From Atriophallophorus winterbourni (taxonomy: Eukaryota; Platyhelminthes; Trematoda; Plagiorchiida; Microphallidae): a DNA stretch of 64,000 nucleotides. Where the stretch lies: contig JACCGJ010010186.1 in NCBI GenBank assembly GCA_013407085.1, positions 40,480 to 104,479 of the forward strand, written 5' to 3'. Position 1 is the stretch's first letter. The number at the start of each line of letters is the position of its first letter. The translations under genes were made by a program, and so were the position numbers. The notes under the pieces were generated by a model. That model was not told the origin of the DNA. It saw only the letters and a list, made by a program, of their open reading frames with translations, and made no database searches. Shown here piece after piece: positions 34,701 through 41,789 of the stretch.

Positions 34701-34899
34701 AATTTTCGATTACATTTTGACGAACATCAAACTTGCAGATTGAAAATTAAGAAAGAATGAATTTTTTAATAAAATTTAAGAAATTCGAACCAAATACGTG
34801 TATATATGAAAATGATTTTATCAAAATGTTTGAGTAAAATAACTCACCTCGCATGCATGCAATTGTCGTTAAAGCGAGAAGAATCAAAATATATTTCAT
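21944..34899 (-). CDS. Candidate micro-exon gene (MEG-like secreted protein), minus strand, 3' end unresolved
   Basis: A signal-peptide first exon (34848-34899) ends in a strong donor after codon phase 1. To its left I find a chain of very short exon candidates, each between an AG acceptor and a GT donor, each 6-33 bp and divisible by three, and each open in phase 1: 34365-34376, 32571-32576, 32479-32499, 31438-31449, 29483-29506, 29120-29152, 29027-29047, 28267-28278, 27513-27524, 26583-26600, 26109-26120, 25517-25537, 24642-24662, 24530-24535, 23227-23253, 22214-22246, 21944-21964. All junction codons are sense, giving at least 120 residues. Symmetric micro-exons behind a leader exon are the definition of platyhelminth MEGs, secreted variable proteins made by exon skipping. 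Individual small exons may be chance hits. No final exon or poly(A) site is certain. Confidence 0.55.
22214..22246 (-). CDS. MEG-like micro-exon, 33 bp (VNRWENLICMS)
   Basis: Donor GTAAGAAA is good; acceptor AAAATCACCTAG is average. Phase 1, open. Confidence 0.35.
22440..22570 (-). mobile_element. Small RTE-ZF fragment
   Basis: The minus strand recalls the DTEIDKRIGRAAVILSRLNSR stretch of the RT thumb, with many changes. It retains TAGAACTCTCGTGTCTGTGG opposite AACTCTCGTGTTTGGGG in the 17530 region. Confidence 0.55.
23227..23253 (-). CDS. MEG-like micro-exon, 27 bp (PSSKHDQEM)
   Basis: Acceptor GGAAACTGTATTCAG, donor GTGAGATT after ATGG, phase 1. The retrozyme array lies in the preceding intron. 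Confidence 0.45.
23435..23545 (-). repeat. Retrozyme, subfamily B, with nearly intact ribozyme core
   Basis: Minus strand reads CUGAUGA, a damaged stem II, GAAA, CCGG and a UA cleavage site, followed by TTGGTGTGTAAGGG. It lies about 50 bp left of the subfamily A array, so the two subfamilies sit next to each other. Confidence 0.6.
23626..23683 (-). ncRNA. Hammerhead ribozyme (type I, minimal stem III), array copy 1
   Basis: Minus-strand order: CCGUC and CCUAC (stem I 5' strands), CUGAUGA, stem II GUGG/GCAC around loop AAACA, GAAA, the self-complementary stem III ACCGGU, the cleavage C, then GUGGG and GAUGG (stem I 3' strands). All invariant catalytic positions are present. Predicted cleavage falls between 23644 and 23643. 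The very short stem III suggests it works as a dimer, as known for schistosome and Penelope-associated hammerheads. Confidence 0.85.
23860..23917 (-). ncRNA. Hammerhead ribozyme (type I, minimal stem III), array copy 2
   Basis: Identical core to copy 1. The outer stem I pair is CCGUC/GACGG, perfectly Watson-Crick where copy 1 has a G-U wobble. Predicted cleavage between 23878 and 23877, which with copy 1 would release a 234-nt monomer RNA. Confidence 0.87.
24530..24535 (-). CDS. MEG-like micro-exon, 6 bp (VE)
   Basis: Acceptor GGCTAATTTTCTAAG, donor GTAAATTC. Short, so weakly supported alone. Confidence 0.3.
24642..24662 (-). CDS. MEG-like micro-exon, 21 bp (LEENMAK)
   Basis: Acceptor AAATTTATCGTTTCAG, donor GTAATAAT after AAAG, phase 1. 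Confidence 0.5.
24881..24952 (+). repeat. Degenerate retrozyme ribozyme, subfamily A
   Basis: Plus strand has CCCTACC, a mutated box (CAATTAG), CACAAACAGCACGAAAC with stem II and GAAA still present, then AGGTTGTCG and GGGAAATGC. Not expected to cleave. Confidence 0.55.
25517..25537 (-). CDS. MEG-like micro-exon, 21 bp (FYYKVVK)
   Basis: Acceptor AAATTGTATTATAG, donor GTAAGTTC, phase 1. The surrounding 106-codon open frame (25305-25625) is probably incidental. Confidence 0.5.
26109..26120 (-). CDS. MEG-like micro-exon, 12 bp (DVVE)
   Basis: Acceptor AAAACAAATTCAG, donor GTAAGTTCG, phase 1. Confidence 0.5.
26583..26600 (-). CDS. MEG-like micro-exon, 18 bp (VTVCGE)
   Basis: Acceptor TCGTTTGTTGCCAG, donor GTAACAAT after GAAG, phase 1. 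Confidence 0.45.
26815..26965 (-). repeat. Retrozyme, subfamily B
   Basis: Minus strand: CUGAUGA, stem II UGG/CCA, GAAA, UCGCUUGUGGAGUGUAAAGG (core 26838-26873). The rest shows the subfamily B block GATAGGGTTCGTGCGACAAA. Catalytic boxes are intact, but the cleavage triplet and stem III have drifted. Confidence 0.6.
27328..27371 (-). CDS. Possible alternative terminal exon of the MEG-like gene
   Basis: Acceptor TTTCCTTCCAAG with a long pyrimidine run, then 14 codons in phase 1 ending in TGA (APEPTIFTMFTFIL). No AATAAA was seen shortly downstream, so this could be an alternative end or a chance frame. Confidence 0.25.
27513..27524 (-). CDS. MEG-like micro-exon, 12 bp (DYDL)
   Basis: Acceptor TACGCACTCAG, donor GTAAGCAC after TTAG. 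Its last five bases and phase match the 34365 exon, suggesting exon duplication. Confidence 0.5.
   Translation of the reverse strand: MMT
28267..28278 (-). CDS. MEG-like micro-exon, 12 bp (LLTG)
   Basis: Acceptor CATTCATTTATTCAG, donor GTATGTTG after GGAG. Phase 1. Confidence 0.55.
28490..28615 (+). repeat. Solo retrozyme copy, subfamily A, opposite orientation
   Basis: Partial monomer around one ribozyme: CACTGTTTCAAACGCAT, GATCTTACTGTCCCTAC, ribozyme, GAAATGCATGTAAATGAG. The rest of the unit is missing. Confidence 0.75.
28539..28594 (+). ncRNA. Hammerhead ribozyme, solo copy
   Basis: Plus strand CUGUC, CCUAC, CUGAUGA, AUGC/GCAC around AAACA, GAAA, ACCGGU, C, then GUUGU and GAUAG. The outer stem I helix CUGUC/GAUAG pairs although both strands differ from the CCGUC/GACGG of the array. 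Inner stem I has one mismatch. Predicted cleavage after 28578. Confidence 0.8.
29027..29047 (-). CDS. MEG-like micro-exon, 21 bp (ESKLEHA)
   Basis: Very good acceptor TTTTGTTTCTTTCAG; donor GTAATGTT is moderate. Separated from the 33 bp exon by an intron of only about 72 bp. Confidence 0.55.
29120..29152 (-). CDS. MEG-like micro-exon, 33 bp (GYVFDEDVEEL)
   Basis: Acceptor GAAAATTGCAG, donor GTAAGTTA, phase 1. The acidic peptide and strong sites on both sides make this the best internal exon. Confidence 0.65.
29483..29506 (-). CDS. MEG-like micro-exon, 24 bp (QISNIRSN)
   Basis: Acceptor TGAAATCTTCAG, donor GTGAGTCC, phase 1, open. Confidence 0.55.
31100..31295 (-). repeat. Retrozyme, subfamily B
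   Basis: Core at 31131-31170 on the minus strand has CUGAUGA, a CAAACAGACAG stem-loop, GAAA and CCAGU. The 31240-31280 part (GCATAGGGTTCGTACAACGA) aligns with the GGATAAGGCTGGTACGACCA block of subfamily A, showing A and B share ancestry. Confidence 0.65.
31438..31449 (-). CDS. MEG-like micro-exon, 12 bp (MMNE)
   Basis: Donor GTAAGTTAC is strong; acceptor TTTAACGGATCAG has a weak pyrimidine tract. Phase 1. Confidence 0.4.
31575..31655 (+). repeat. Degenerate retrozyme, subfamily A
   Basis: CCTACTGTGATTAC, CUAAUGA (mutated), GUGCAACCAGCAC stem II, then AAAAUCGCUC and GATGGAAATGCATGCC. Confidence 0.6.
31677..31748. repeat. (TA)n microsatellite
   Basis: About 70 bp of TA repeats with one short interruption (TGTATTATATATC). 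It generates a spurious Ile-Tyr-rich open frame. Confidence 0.95.
31750..31915 (-). mobile_element. RTE-ZF 3'-end fragment
   Basis: Aligns with 13860-14010: GATGTGCATCACAA, TTTTTCATGTTCC-like run, TCTCGCACTGCGCTCA and CGATAGG blocks occur in the same order. Only the 3' tail of the element is present, a typical extreme 5' truncation. Confidence 0.65.
32190..32305 (-). repeat. Degenerate retrozyme, subfamily B
   Basis: GCTCACATTCCCTGCAC block followed by complement of GAAACCGGCUGUGUCG; the catalytic box is UAAUGUA. Inactive. Confidence 0.5.
32479..32499 (-). CDS. MEG-like micro-exon, 21 bp (NMIKLAS)
   Basis: Acceptor TTATTTTATTGCAG, donor GTATGTTT, phase 1. Confidence 0.45.
32571..32576 (-). 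CDS. MEG-like micro-exon, 6 bp (VR)
   Basis: Acceptor TTTTTCTTTGAAATTCAG with a clear pyrimidine tract; donor GTGAGTG. Six bases is the known lower size for MEG exons, but chance matches are likely at this length. Confidence 0.4.
32695..33290 (-). repeat. Degenerate retrozyme array, subfamily A
   Basis: Two or three head-to-tail remnants with about 200 bp spacing: ribozyme relics at 32715-32755, 32920-32955 and 33120-33150, each followed by AGGGACA and further by GGCTGG and CACATRTG blocks. Catalytic boxes are mutated (CUGAUAA, missing GAAA). Confidence 0.6.
33300..33560 (+). repeat. Degenerate retrozyme copy, subfamily A, inverted relative to neighbour
   Basis: Plus-strand blocks GGTACATGTGATTGGACACG, TTGGTCGTACGAGTTTTATC, UUGAUAAAUGCAAACACCACGAAG and GGAATTGCATGC follow in subfamily A order. 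Together with 32695-33290 it forms a head-to-head pair. Confidence 0.6.
33850..34200 (+). repeat. Unclassified interspersed repeat (family C), copy 1
   Basis: About 350 bp, less AT-rich than its surroundings, similar to the complement of 44570-44900: shared blocks include GACAGTCGTTGC, TCTATCAATC, TTAACCC.ACAGTCAGGAAAA, CAGTGTGTG, GAGTGCATAG-like and TTGTCATGG. The plus strand can be read as a Cys-containing peptide (RCPVCAFDRGNGLYLCG) up to a stop at 34053. I do not recognise the family. Confidence 0.55.
34365..34376 (-). CDS. MEG-like micro-exon, 12 bp (ESEL)
   Basis: Acceptor CCTCATTTTCAG, donor GTAAGTTC, phase 1 in and out. Resembles the 12 bp exon at 27513 (8 of 12 bases). Confidence 0.6.
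   Translation of the reverse strand, partial: SLS
34848..34899 (-). CDS. MEG-like exon 1: signal peptide
   Basis: Translates to MKYILILLALTTIACMR plus the first base of a Gly/Glu codon. It has a Lys then an 11-residue hydrophobic core and a small-residue cleavage region, the classic secretory signal. It ends in CGAG followed by GTGAGTT, a near-consensus splice donor (34841-34847). The short leader (about 20-40 bp) between TATA and ATG fits a compact promoter. Confidence 0.65.
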
Positions 34900-34935
34900 A
34901 CTAAGCAAATACTTTCACTGCGGATATTGCTAACA

Positions 34936-34952
34936 GTTTATATATGTATATA
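34936..34952 (-). promoter_or_regulatory. TATA box of the MEG-like gene
   Basis: The minus strand reads TTTATATACATATATAAAC about 40-60 bp upstream of the ATG at 34899, a spacing that leaves a short 5' leader. It is the only TATA-like run this close to the signal-peptide exon. Confidence 0.5.
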
Positions 34953-35020
34953 AATTCGTACGAACTAGCCAATAGCATATTAGGTGATTCACTTTCGCGA
35001 ATGTTAAGTCAATTTGCGGA

Positions 35021-35426
35021 TTAATTATTATCATACTTAACGTAATATTTCAGGAATCTGGAATAATCCATAGTTAGTTTTCGTAAAGGATCAACATAAG
35101 CGTTATCATGGCAGACAATAATAGGTAGATTAGTATCAGAAAATGTGTTCATCACATATTGAATATCGTTAAAATACAGTTTAAAAAAAGGTTCTCGTGT
35201 TAACCAAAGAATTTGAACAATGTATTCAGAGATCACTCTGTTTCTAGTCACAATTTTCAATGAAAAAATGCATCAAAGTGAGCATTCAGTTTCTCTGTTT
35301 TCATGGTGCAGACAACAATTTTTGTGCATTTAGGCGTATGCCAATCTAATACTTCCCACAGTTTCCCATGATTATAAATTCCGATTCCCAAAATAACAAA
35401 CTCAAATGGTGGAAACGTGATATACC
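35021..35426 (-). pseudogene. Unidentified protein-like segment with one frameshift
   Basis: The minus strand reads 55 open codons (35259-35424; for example PPFEFVILGIGIYNHGKLW and KIVVCTMKTEK) to a TGA. One base away a second frame continues for about 79 codons to TAA at 35021 (LPIIVCHDNAYVDPLRKL, DYSRFLKYYVKYDNN). A single indel in the run of six T near 35264 would join them. Codon texture is protein-like and unlike the local retroelements, but I cannot name a family. It may be exon(s) of a host gene or a processed pseudogene. It ends about 120 bp upstream of the MEG-like start, on the same strand. Confidence 0.45.
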
Positions 35427-35512
35427 TTATTTAGCCTCTTAGATTATTTCATGTTATCCGTGGAGATTAAAAGTAACTAGTAATTTATCAAGCGCCGAAA
35501 GCTTATTCAATT

Positions 35513-35974
35513 ATGGAAATAGGTATGTTCGCTGTAGAGGCGAACATTAAGCGACTTGAAAACACGTTAGAGTCTTTCCGAACATTTACGTGTCAGAAAG
35601 CGCTGGAGCCAGTTCAAAACGAAGTCCTTAAACATATGTTAATATGTAAGTCTTACAAGGAAGCTGTAACTAACACGGAAACACTGATTTCTCCCGAAAT
35701 CGACCAAAGTCCTTGCCAACAGCTCGGTACGACCAATGATTCTGTGAATCAGACCAGTAGTCACGTGAATGGAAGTGCTAAATTATCGTATGATGTACAT
35801 AAGCTAAGACCGAAGAGTTTGAACATTAAAATTCCCCAAAAGACAAAAATTGAAGATCTAAAGGTAATTTGTAGTAATCTCATTGAATCAACTTCGCCAT
35901 CGCTGAAGCAACGCGAAGCAGATGACAGGAAACAATTCAATTCAATTCAATTCAATGATCTAAAAAGCACATAG
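35513..35974 (+). pseudogene. CR1-A2 ORF1, N-terminal piece
   Basis: 154 open codons in the position of CR1 ORF1. The stretch KTKIEDLKVICSNLIES (residues ~112-128) is repeated in the minus copy at 45650-45725. The PHD finger expected upstream is absent, so the 5' end is truncated. Ends in a (TTCAA)n slip region (35935-35960), which probably caused the frame loss. Confidence 0.65.
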
Positions 35975-36214
35975 ATTTACAAAAACCACAGAATAATATG
36001 CGAATTATAAATAACATAAGTAGTAAAAACGGGATTTGTTTGCCTACTGATCAGTTCAGGAATCACGTAAAAATGGAATGACCTTTGCTTAGGCATCACT
36101 GCCTCACCTGCGTCGCTGACCCAATTAATTAGGCCCTCGAACTCACCTCGTGCGAACACACCAAGTTTACTGCGTGTACTACTAATGCCCATCCAAGATG
36201 TAGAAAATATATTA

Positions 36215-36620
36215 GTCGCCTTATCCCTCTTAGTTGTAAACAAATCGGCTGTGCGAATATTTCCGGACGTTCCCTGGGAAGAATGGCAAATTCGTCGTAA
36301 TGATCCGGAACTAGCAAAAGAGGCTATAAATCGGAGAGCTGTATAGTTCATGGTGCACCCAGTTCGAACGAAGAAGAATCCAGTAAACGTCTGCAAAACG
36401 ATTGCAGTGAATGGAGATTTTTACAAGAGATTCTAGATATAAAGGACATAATAACGACTAATGTTATGAAACGCATCAGCCTCCTTCTCTCAAAATATCA
36501 TTCCGCACAGATGAGATGAAGGATAGGATACTCCGGGCGTGGTATCAATGCCGAAAATTCGCACATCCTGAAATTCGTATTCGGGTTTTAAACGACATAA
36601 AACGCACGAACACAATTGTT
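36215..36620 (+). pseudogene. CR1-A2 ORF1, C-terminal domain
   Basis: Plus-strand reading VRIFPDVPWEEWQIRRNDPE, then VHGAP and the WRFLQEILDIKDII region, parallels VIRIFPNVPWTERQKNR, IIHGVPEG and WRFLHSHMECTDII in the ORF1 at 59974-60672. This conserved domain is probably the nucleic-acid-binding/chaperone part. Stop at about 36343 and frame changes. Confidence 0.7.
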
Positions 36621-37040
36621 CCTGAAATAAATTTGCTACCAAGTTAATCAAATGCACCTGAGACAAAACACCTGGAGCAGCCAACTAATTCTGGGTCGGC
36701 GAATCCACTACTATGAGTTCTTCATGTGAAACAAAAGTCAAATCTCTATCATGCTGTTACACGAATGCTCAGAGCTTTCTGGACAAATCACTGAACTGTA
36801 TTGACGTGCGACCGTGGCGTCTTGGGATTTGATTGCGTTGACAGAAACCTGGGTGGGTAATTATATACACGACTCTTAACTCAAAATCCCACACACGATG
36901 ATTTATCGAAAAGATCGAGCAACAAAAGGTGACGGTGTCCTCCTCTACTTACACGAAAGCAGCAACTGCACTATACATTTCTCCCCTGCGTTAGATGTAC
37001 CACAATCATTGTTTTGCTCTATTGACTTGCATGATAAACT

Positions 37041-37050
37041 TAAGTGCCCC
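37041..37050 (+). repeat. Left target-site duplication of nested CR1-C
   Basis: TAAGTGCCCC here against TAATTGCCCC at 39368-39377 (9 of 10). Confidence 0.55.
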
Positions 37051-37271
37051 TTATGATTCAAGGATTCAAGGATTTATAGTTACAAAAGTTAATACTTTGC
37101 AGGACCACAGGATTACGGTATGAATAAAACATGAAAATTACAATAGTATAAAAGCAATAGAGAATATTAAATGTAAGGCTCACGAATGATGTTCGTTTGC
37201 AAGTGCAAGTCCAATTTCGCTTTAAAAATCGCCAAGCAATGAGAGTCCACCACATGTTGGGGTAGGGAATT

Positions 37272-37790
37272 CTAAAGAAATATAGCTCGTACGGCAAAAA
37301 AACGGCGCCGACAATCAATACGGGAAATTAGAACGTAAAGGGGTAAGGTGTGTCCGCGTGTCACTTTTCCATCACATACATCAAGCAAGTGTTTGAGTGG
37401 ATGTCCTTCGTTAGACACAATTTTATAGGTGAGAATAATATCGCGTCGTATCCTCCTTTGAGTAAAGTCACATAGACCCAGAAGTCGCAGTCTTTCGGTA
37501 TACGGAAAATTGCGAAGACCCATCACTAACTTTGTTGCTCTATGATAGATTTTATCGAAGAGAGCAATATCTTTTCGCAGCCAAGGAGCCCAAGCCTCGA
37601 CCGCATACTCCATCGTAGGGCCAAGGTAGACATTCGTTATCCTTGGTAACGTTACCAGAGAGAAACTTCCAAATATTCTTCGAACGATACCTAACAATCT
37701 ATTGGCCCGTCGATATATATTCTGGCAGTGCACTGTGCTCTTCAGGTTCCCGCTAACCCACACTAAAGATCTTTTTCCAACAAGCTCCAT
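37272..37790 (-). pseudogene. CR1-C RT C-terminal fragment
   Basis: GPTMEYAVEAWAPWLRKDI, RATKLVMGLRNFPY and RRIRRDIILTYKIV, near-identical in order to 2735-3262. It overlaps the catalytic piece by a frameshift. Confidence 0.8.
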
Positions 37791-38050
37791 GCTAGGTTTT
37801 CAGTTCCTGATCGATATGTCCAAGGAACATTCTTGCCAAGATGGAGCATCTTACATTTCTGTATGTTGAATGACATGTCATTCATGGCCGCCCAATTCGA
37901 CACGCTGTCCAAATCCATTTGTAGTTTCTCACAATCCTCTGCAGAACTAATCGGCGTCCAAATTTTCATATCATCCGCGAACAGGACCATTTTAGAAGAT
38001 ATGAGGGGGGGGGTAAATCGTTCATGTATAACAGAAAGAGGAGCGGGCAT
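37763..38050 (-). pseudogene. CR1-C RT catalytic-box fragment
   Basis: Carries the intact MVLFADDMKIWTP box and SNWAAMNDMSFNIQKCK. Separated from the upstream frame by the G9/C9 run at 38006-38014, where seven bases would be in frame. Confidence 0.8.
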
Positions 38051-38697
38051 ACCACAGATCCTTGTGGGACTCCACTCGTGGTTTTGAACGTTTGTGATAT
38101 AACTCCGTTAACTTTAACTCTGGCGTCGCGATCTGACAGATAGTCACACAACCATGAGAAGAGTGGTTCACATATTCCTGAACGCATCCTTTTTTGAAAA
38201 AGCAGATGATGATTGACTCTGTCAAAAACTTTCGAACAGTCTAGGTAACAGACGTGGATGCAAGAACTTCTATCCAACTCTTTCGTCCAGTCATCTAATG
38301 CTATGAGAAGATTTTTGAGACAGGATCGGTGCGATCGAAATCCATGCTCTGCTGGCGGAAAGAAATTAGGCAATTCAAAGTGTGCAACCATTCTTTTCGA
38401 GACTATACGTTCCATAACCTCAGCAATAACAGGTAAAAGTGTAGCGGGACTATCATTTGCAGCGTCAGATCGGCAACCGCCTTTGAAATTAGGTGTTATC
38501 ACGCCGGACTTGCAATCTTTTGGTACCACTCCCTTAAGCAACGAATAGTTAAACAGGCTGGAGAGCGATTCACAAAGCTGACGGTGACAGAACCTTAGCA
38601 CATCCGGTGTAATGCCATCCGCTCCTGGGGATTTTCTTACATTTAGTTTCAGAAAATGTCTTGCGACAATCACTGGATTTATTGAAATATCACACAA
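37966..38697 (-). pseudogene. CR1-C RT fingers/palm fragment (243 codons)
   Basis: RKSPGADGITPDVLRFCH (residues ~21-38), HGFRSHRSCLKNLL (~122), CYLDCSKVFDRVNHH (~148-162), SGVPQGSVVCP (~217). It runs past NDLPPP into a wrong frame before the catalytic aspartates. Confidence 0.85.
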
Positions 38698-39367
38698 TGT
38701 TTAGATTCCTGTTTCGATTGAATACTCAGAACGTTCCAATAAAACCTTTCTCACGAACACTTTAGAATAGTAAATTGCCAGAGCATTTGCGGTTTCCAAC
38801 GATGTTTCAGTGAGTTTTTCACCATTCTGGATGGGAAAAATACCTGGTTTGACTTTTGCTTTCGCGTACATAATTTTGTATAGTAACTTAGGGTTGCGTT
38901 CCATTTCTGACAGGAGCATCAATTGGTGCGCTTCCTCATCCTTTCGAATGAGTGCAGTCACTTTGTTGCGTAACATATAGAAATGTAGCCAAGAAGTAGA
39001 AGTATTGTTGACTTTATGTTTCACCCACGCTCCTTGCTTCAGTGCTATCCACTTTTTTGTTCTGCTGCGGACAACAAAACGAATTTAATGTACGCACCTT
39101 TTCTGAACGATCTGCGAGTTCTCGTCTATCTTCAGTTTCAGAAAACCTACAAGTTCATTCCATTGCGAGTCAGGGCTTATGTTGTCTGCCCGGAAATGCA
39201 GAATCTGCACGAGCGATTCACTCAGGGCCAATTAATCTACCCGTCGAACCATCCGATTCGGAGAACGCGATTGCTGAGTACTGCAAACATAGTCGAACAC
39301 AAGCACTGAAAGGTCACTAAGACCCACGGAGCCCGGAATTCGATCGCTTCAATAGATTAGCATAGAT

Positions 39368-39377
39368 TAATTGCCCC
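39368..39377 (+). repeat. Right target-site duplication of nested CR1-C
   Basis: TAATTGCCCC, see 37041-37050. CR1-A2 endonuclease reading resumes immediately after it. Confidence 0.55.
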
Positions 39378-40160
39378 ATCTTCTTCATCCGCCGCTGACA
39401 CTGTTCTTTCTAATGCAATACAGTTGGCATTGAAGCTCACATACTCACATTTGCTCCTTCTCAGTGATTTTAAAGTATCGACAATGCAACACACATTAAA
39501 GGTCACGATTCATTCAAAAGCTTTCTTCAAGAAATAATAACTTGTACCGCTCTTTACAGCCATCTACAACAGCCAACGCGATTTCGACCTGAACAAACCC
39601 CATCTACCATGGACCTCATACTTACAAACGAAGAACTCGTGATAGAATCTGTTTCCTATACAGCTACACTCGGATTGAGTCATCATGTTGCCATGATATT
39701 TGATTCAATTTATTTAACGAACCAGTAGGAAATACTCAACGAACGTATACAACTGTGAACTATGACTTGTTTCGAGCTCTTACTACTGCAAATCGATGAG
39801 ATTTCCTTGAACTCAAATCATCTAAGGAAATCTGGGAGACTGTTTTACAGCCAACTCCATATTATCATTGATTTATCATCAAACGTGAAAATAATATGCA
39901 GCAAACAGAGTCCAAAAAAGCCTCTCAGAAGCGGTACTCGGAAATGGATGTGTAAGCGTGACAATGTCTGGTACAAATACATGGACGATCCATCTAGGCC
40001 AACTTGGTGGAACTACACCTTATTGTGAAATAAGTGTCTGCCTCATTCGAAAAGACAGAAAAGATTACCAAATCAGTCTAGTCGAAAAATTCGTTAGGAA
40101 TCTCGAAGCATTGTATAAACACGTCAACGACCTCCGGAATGATAAAATGGGAATACTGCC

Positions 40161-40598
40161 ATGGCCTCTGGTACTGGAATAGTGACGTCATTTAAAGATT
40201 GTGCTAACGTTTTCCGACAACAATTTGCATCAGTAATCTCACAACTGTCGACCCATGGACAACCTTTAAACTCTGACAGCTGTAGCATGCCAATTTTTCA
40301 AGGGGTGGAATTTCCCCCCAACGTGGTTGAAACAAAATTAATGATGATGAAGAAAACAGCTTCACCCGGTATAGATAATATACACCCAAACATTTTGTAT
40401 AATCTGTCTTCCGAATTGGCAATACCGACGTCTGACGTGTTCACGAAAATGTTCGAGCAGAGCTTTGTGTCAAAAACTTGGAAAACTGCCCTGATTAGTC
40501 GCATCTACAAGGGTGGCGAGAGAAAAAATCTATTAAACTATCGTTCGATGGATTTATTACCAGTGCAATCGAAAGTAATAGAGTCCATCAATAGGTGA
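40161..40598 (+). pseudogene. CR1-A2 RT N-terminal fragment
   Basis: MMKKTASPGIDNIHPNILYN (residues ~62-81) and SRIYKGGERKNLLNYRSMDL are RT motifs 0-2. Stop at about 40596. Confidence 0.75.
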
Positions 40599-40648
40599 TG
40601 CCTTGCGGAATCACTTTGAGTTCAATAATTTAATCTCCGAGGCACAGC

Positions 40649-41017
40649 ATGTATTCAGGAAAAAAGCGATCTTGCCTGACAAACTTGCTATTAGCAAAAG
40701 AATCTTGGTCTGAGCTACTGGATGCCGGCATTTCCATGGACGTGATTTATATCGATTTTTCAAAAGCTTTTGATCGTGTCAATCAAGAAATACTTTCGTC
40801 AAAACTACTCACCTACGAAATACAGGGTAAACTGAATGCATGGATTAATGAATGGTTGATATCCCGTGAAAGGTACGTGAGATTCGAAAATGAACTATCC
40901 GAGTCGATTAAAGTTGCCCATGGTGTCCCACAAGGATCAGTCCTCGGACTGCTTTTGTTTTTAATATATAAACGACTTGCCTACTGTAGTGCAGTCGTCG
41001 GTGCTTATTTTCGCTGA
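40649..41017 (+). pseudogene. CR1-A2 RT palm fragment
   Basis: Carries the KKRSCLTNLLLAKESW motif, then VIYIDFSKAFDRVNQE and HGVPQGSVLGL. The catalytic FADDAK follows one frame off at about 41010-41030. Confidence 0.8.
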
Positions 41018-41185
41018 TGACGCAAAGCTTGGCGCAAGATAAACTCCACAGCCAGCAAAGCTGAAAGCAACTTTGGTCTCCTTAGAAGCGTCCTAGTTTC
41101 TTTTGCCCCCAACATTGTCTGCAAATTGAGTTAAACCTACATTCATCCTCATATCGAATATGCTATACCGGCATGGGATCCTTGG

Positions 41186-41569
41186 TTGAAAAAAGATACT
41201 CAGCTATTGGAAACTCCAGAGCCCAGAGCGACAAAACTCGTCCTGGGACTTTTTAATTATCCATACGAAATGAGACTTAAAATACTGAATTTGCATTCGG
41301 CTCAATACAGACAGAAACGAGGAGCAACAATATTCATTTGGACAGTGTTTAATCAAACTAATCATCTTTCCCATTACACACATCTGCTTGGTTACCAATC
41401 TAAACTTTATCAACAGCATAGCAAGTTGAACTGCCGCAAATATGCATTTTCCGTTCGCAATATGCAATTGTGGAACAGTTTACCTACTCACGTGGTACAA
41501 TCTGGAACCATTGACGTTTACAAGAAATCACTAGATGTCCACATGGACAAGTATGTTTTTCACATTTGA
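41186..41569 (+). pseudogene. CR1-A2 RT C-terminal domain
   Basis: RATKLVLGLFNYPYEMRLK, QYRQKRGATIFIW and NCRKYAFSVRNMQLWNSLP, the conserved end of CR1 ORF2. The last 150 bp are duplicated at 45180-45330 (-). Confidence 0.8.
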
Positions 41570-41789
41570 CAATAATCTCTAACAATATTTTGATATTTTT
41601 TTATCATTTGACCCGATGTACATTTTTGTGGGTCTTGCAAAGCATAGCTTTTTACCCGCATATCATCTATTATTAATCATCTACAAATTTGAATAGATAT
41701 GTTAGCTACTATTTGCGCTGGAATAATAACTGCAACATTTTTGACATTTTGCAGTTTGTAGAACGATTGATAACCTTCATTGTGACTAG

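Larger units (their letters stand above)
35455..37050 (+). mobile_element. CR1 element (family CR1-A2), 5' part before nested insertion
   Basis: The start (AAAGTAACTAGTAATTTA...) matches the element beginning at the right edge of the window (63925). ORF1 spans 35513-36620 and the endonuclease start (LIALTETWV near 36830) runs to 37040, where another CR1 is inserted. The element resumes at 39378. Several stops. Confidence 0.8.
37051..39367 (-). mobile_element. CR1 element (family CR1-C) nested in CR1-A2
   Basis: The 3' end (37051-37080 on the minus strand) has the 8-bp CCTTGAAT tail repeat. Going right: RT C-terminus (37272-37790), palm (37763-38697), EN-RT linker (38701-39024) and the last part of the endonuclease region to about 39360, where it is 5'-truncated. 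Flanked by a near-perfect 10 bp duplication. Later inserted than the CR1-A2 that it splits. Confidence 0.85.
39378..41640 (+). mobile_element. CR1 element (family CR1-A2), 3' part after nested insertion
   Basis: Continues the endonuclease: IAPSSSSAADTV, SHLLLLSDFKV (usual GDFN), LQQPTRFRP, STMDLILTNEELVIES and GLSHHVAMIFDS (usual RSDHV), then the linker RSGTRKWMCKRDNVWYKY near 39940, RT (40161-41017) and C-terminal domain (41186-41569). The RT is internally deleted just after FADDAKL near 41030, joining to a region about 75 residues downstream. The 3' end is near 41640. Confidence 0.8.
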
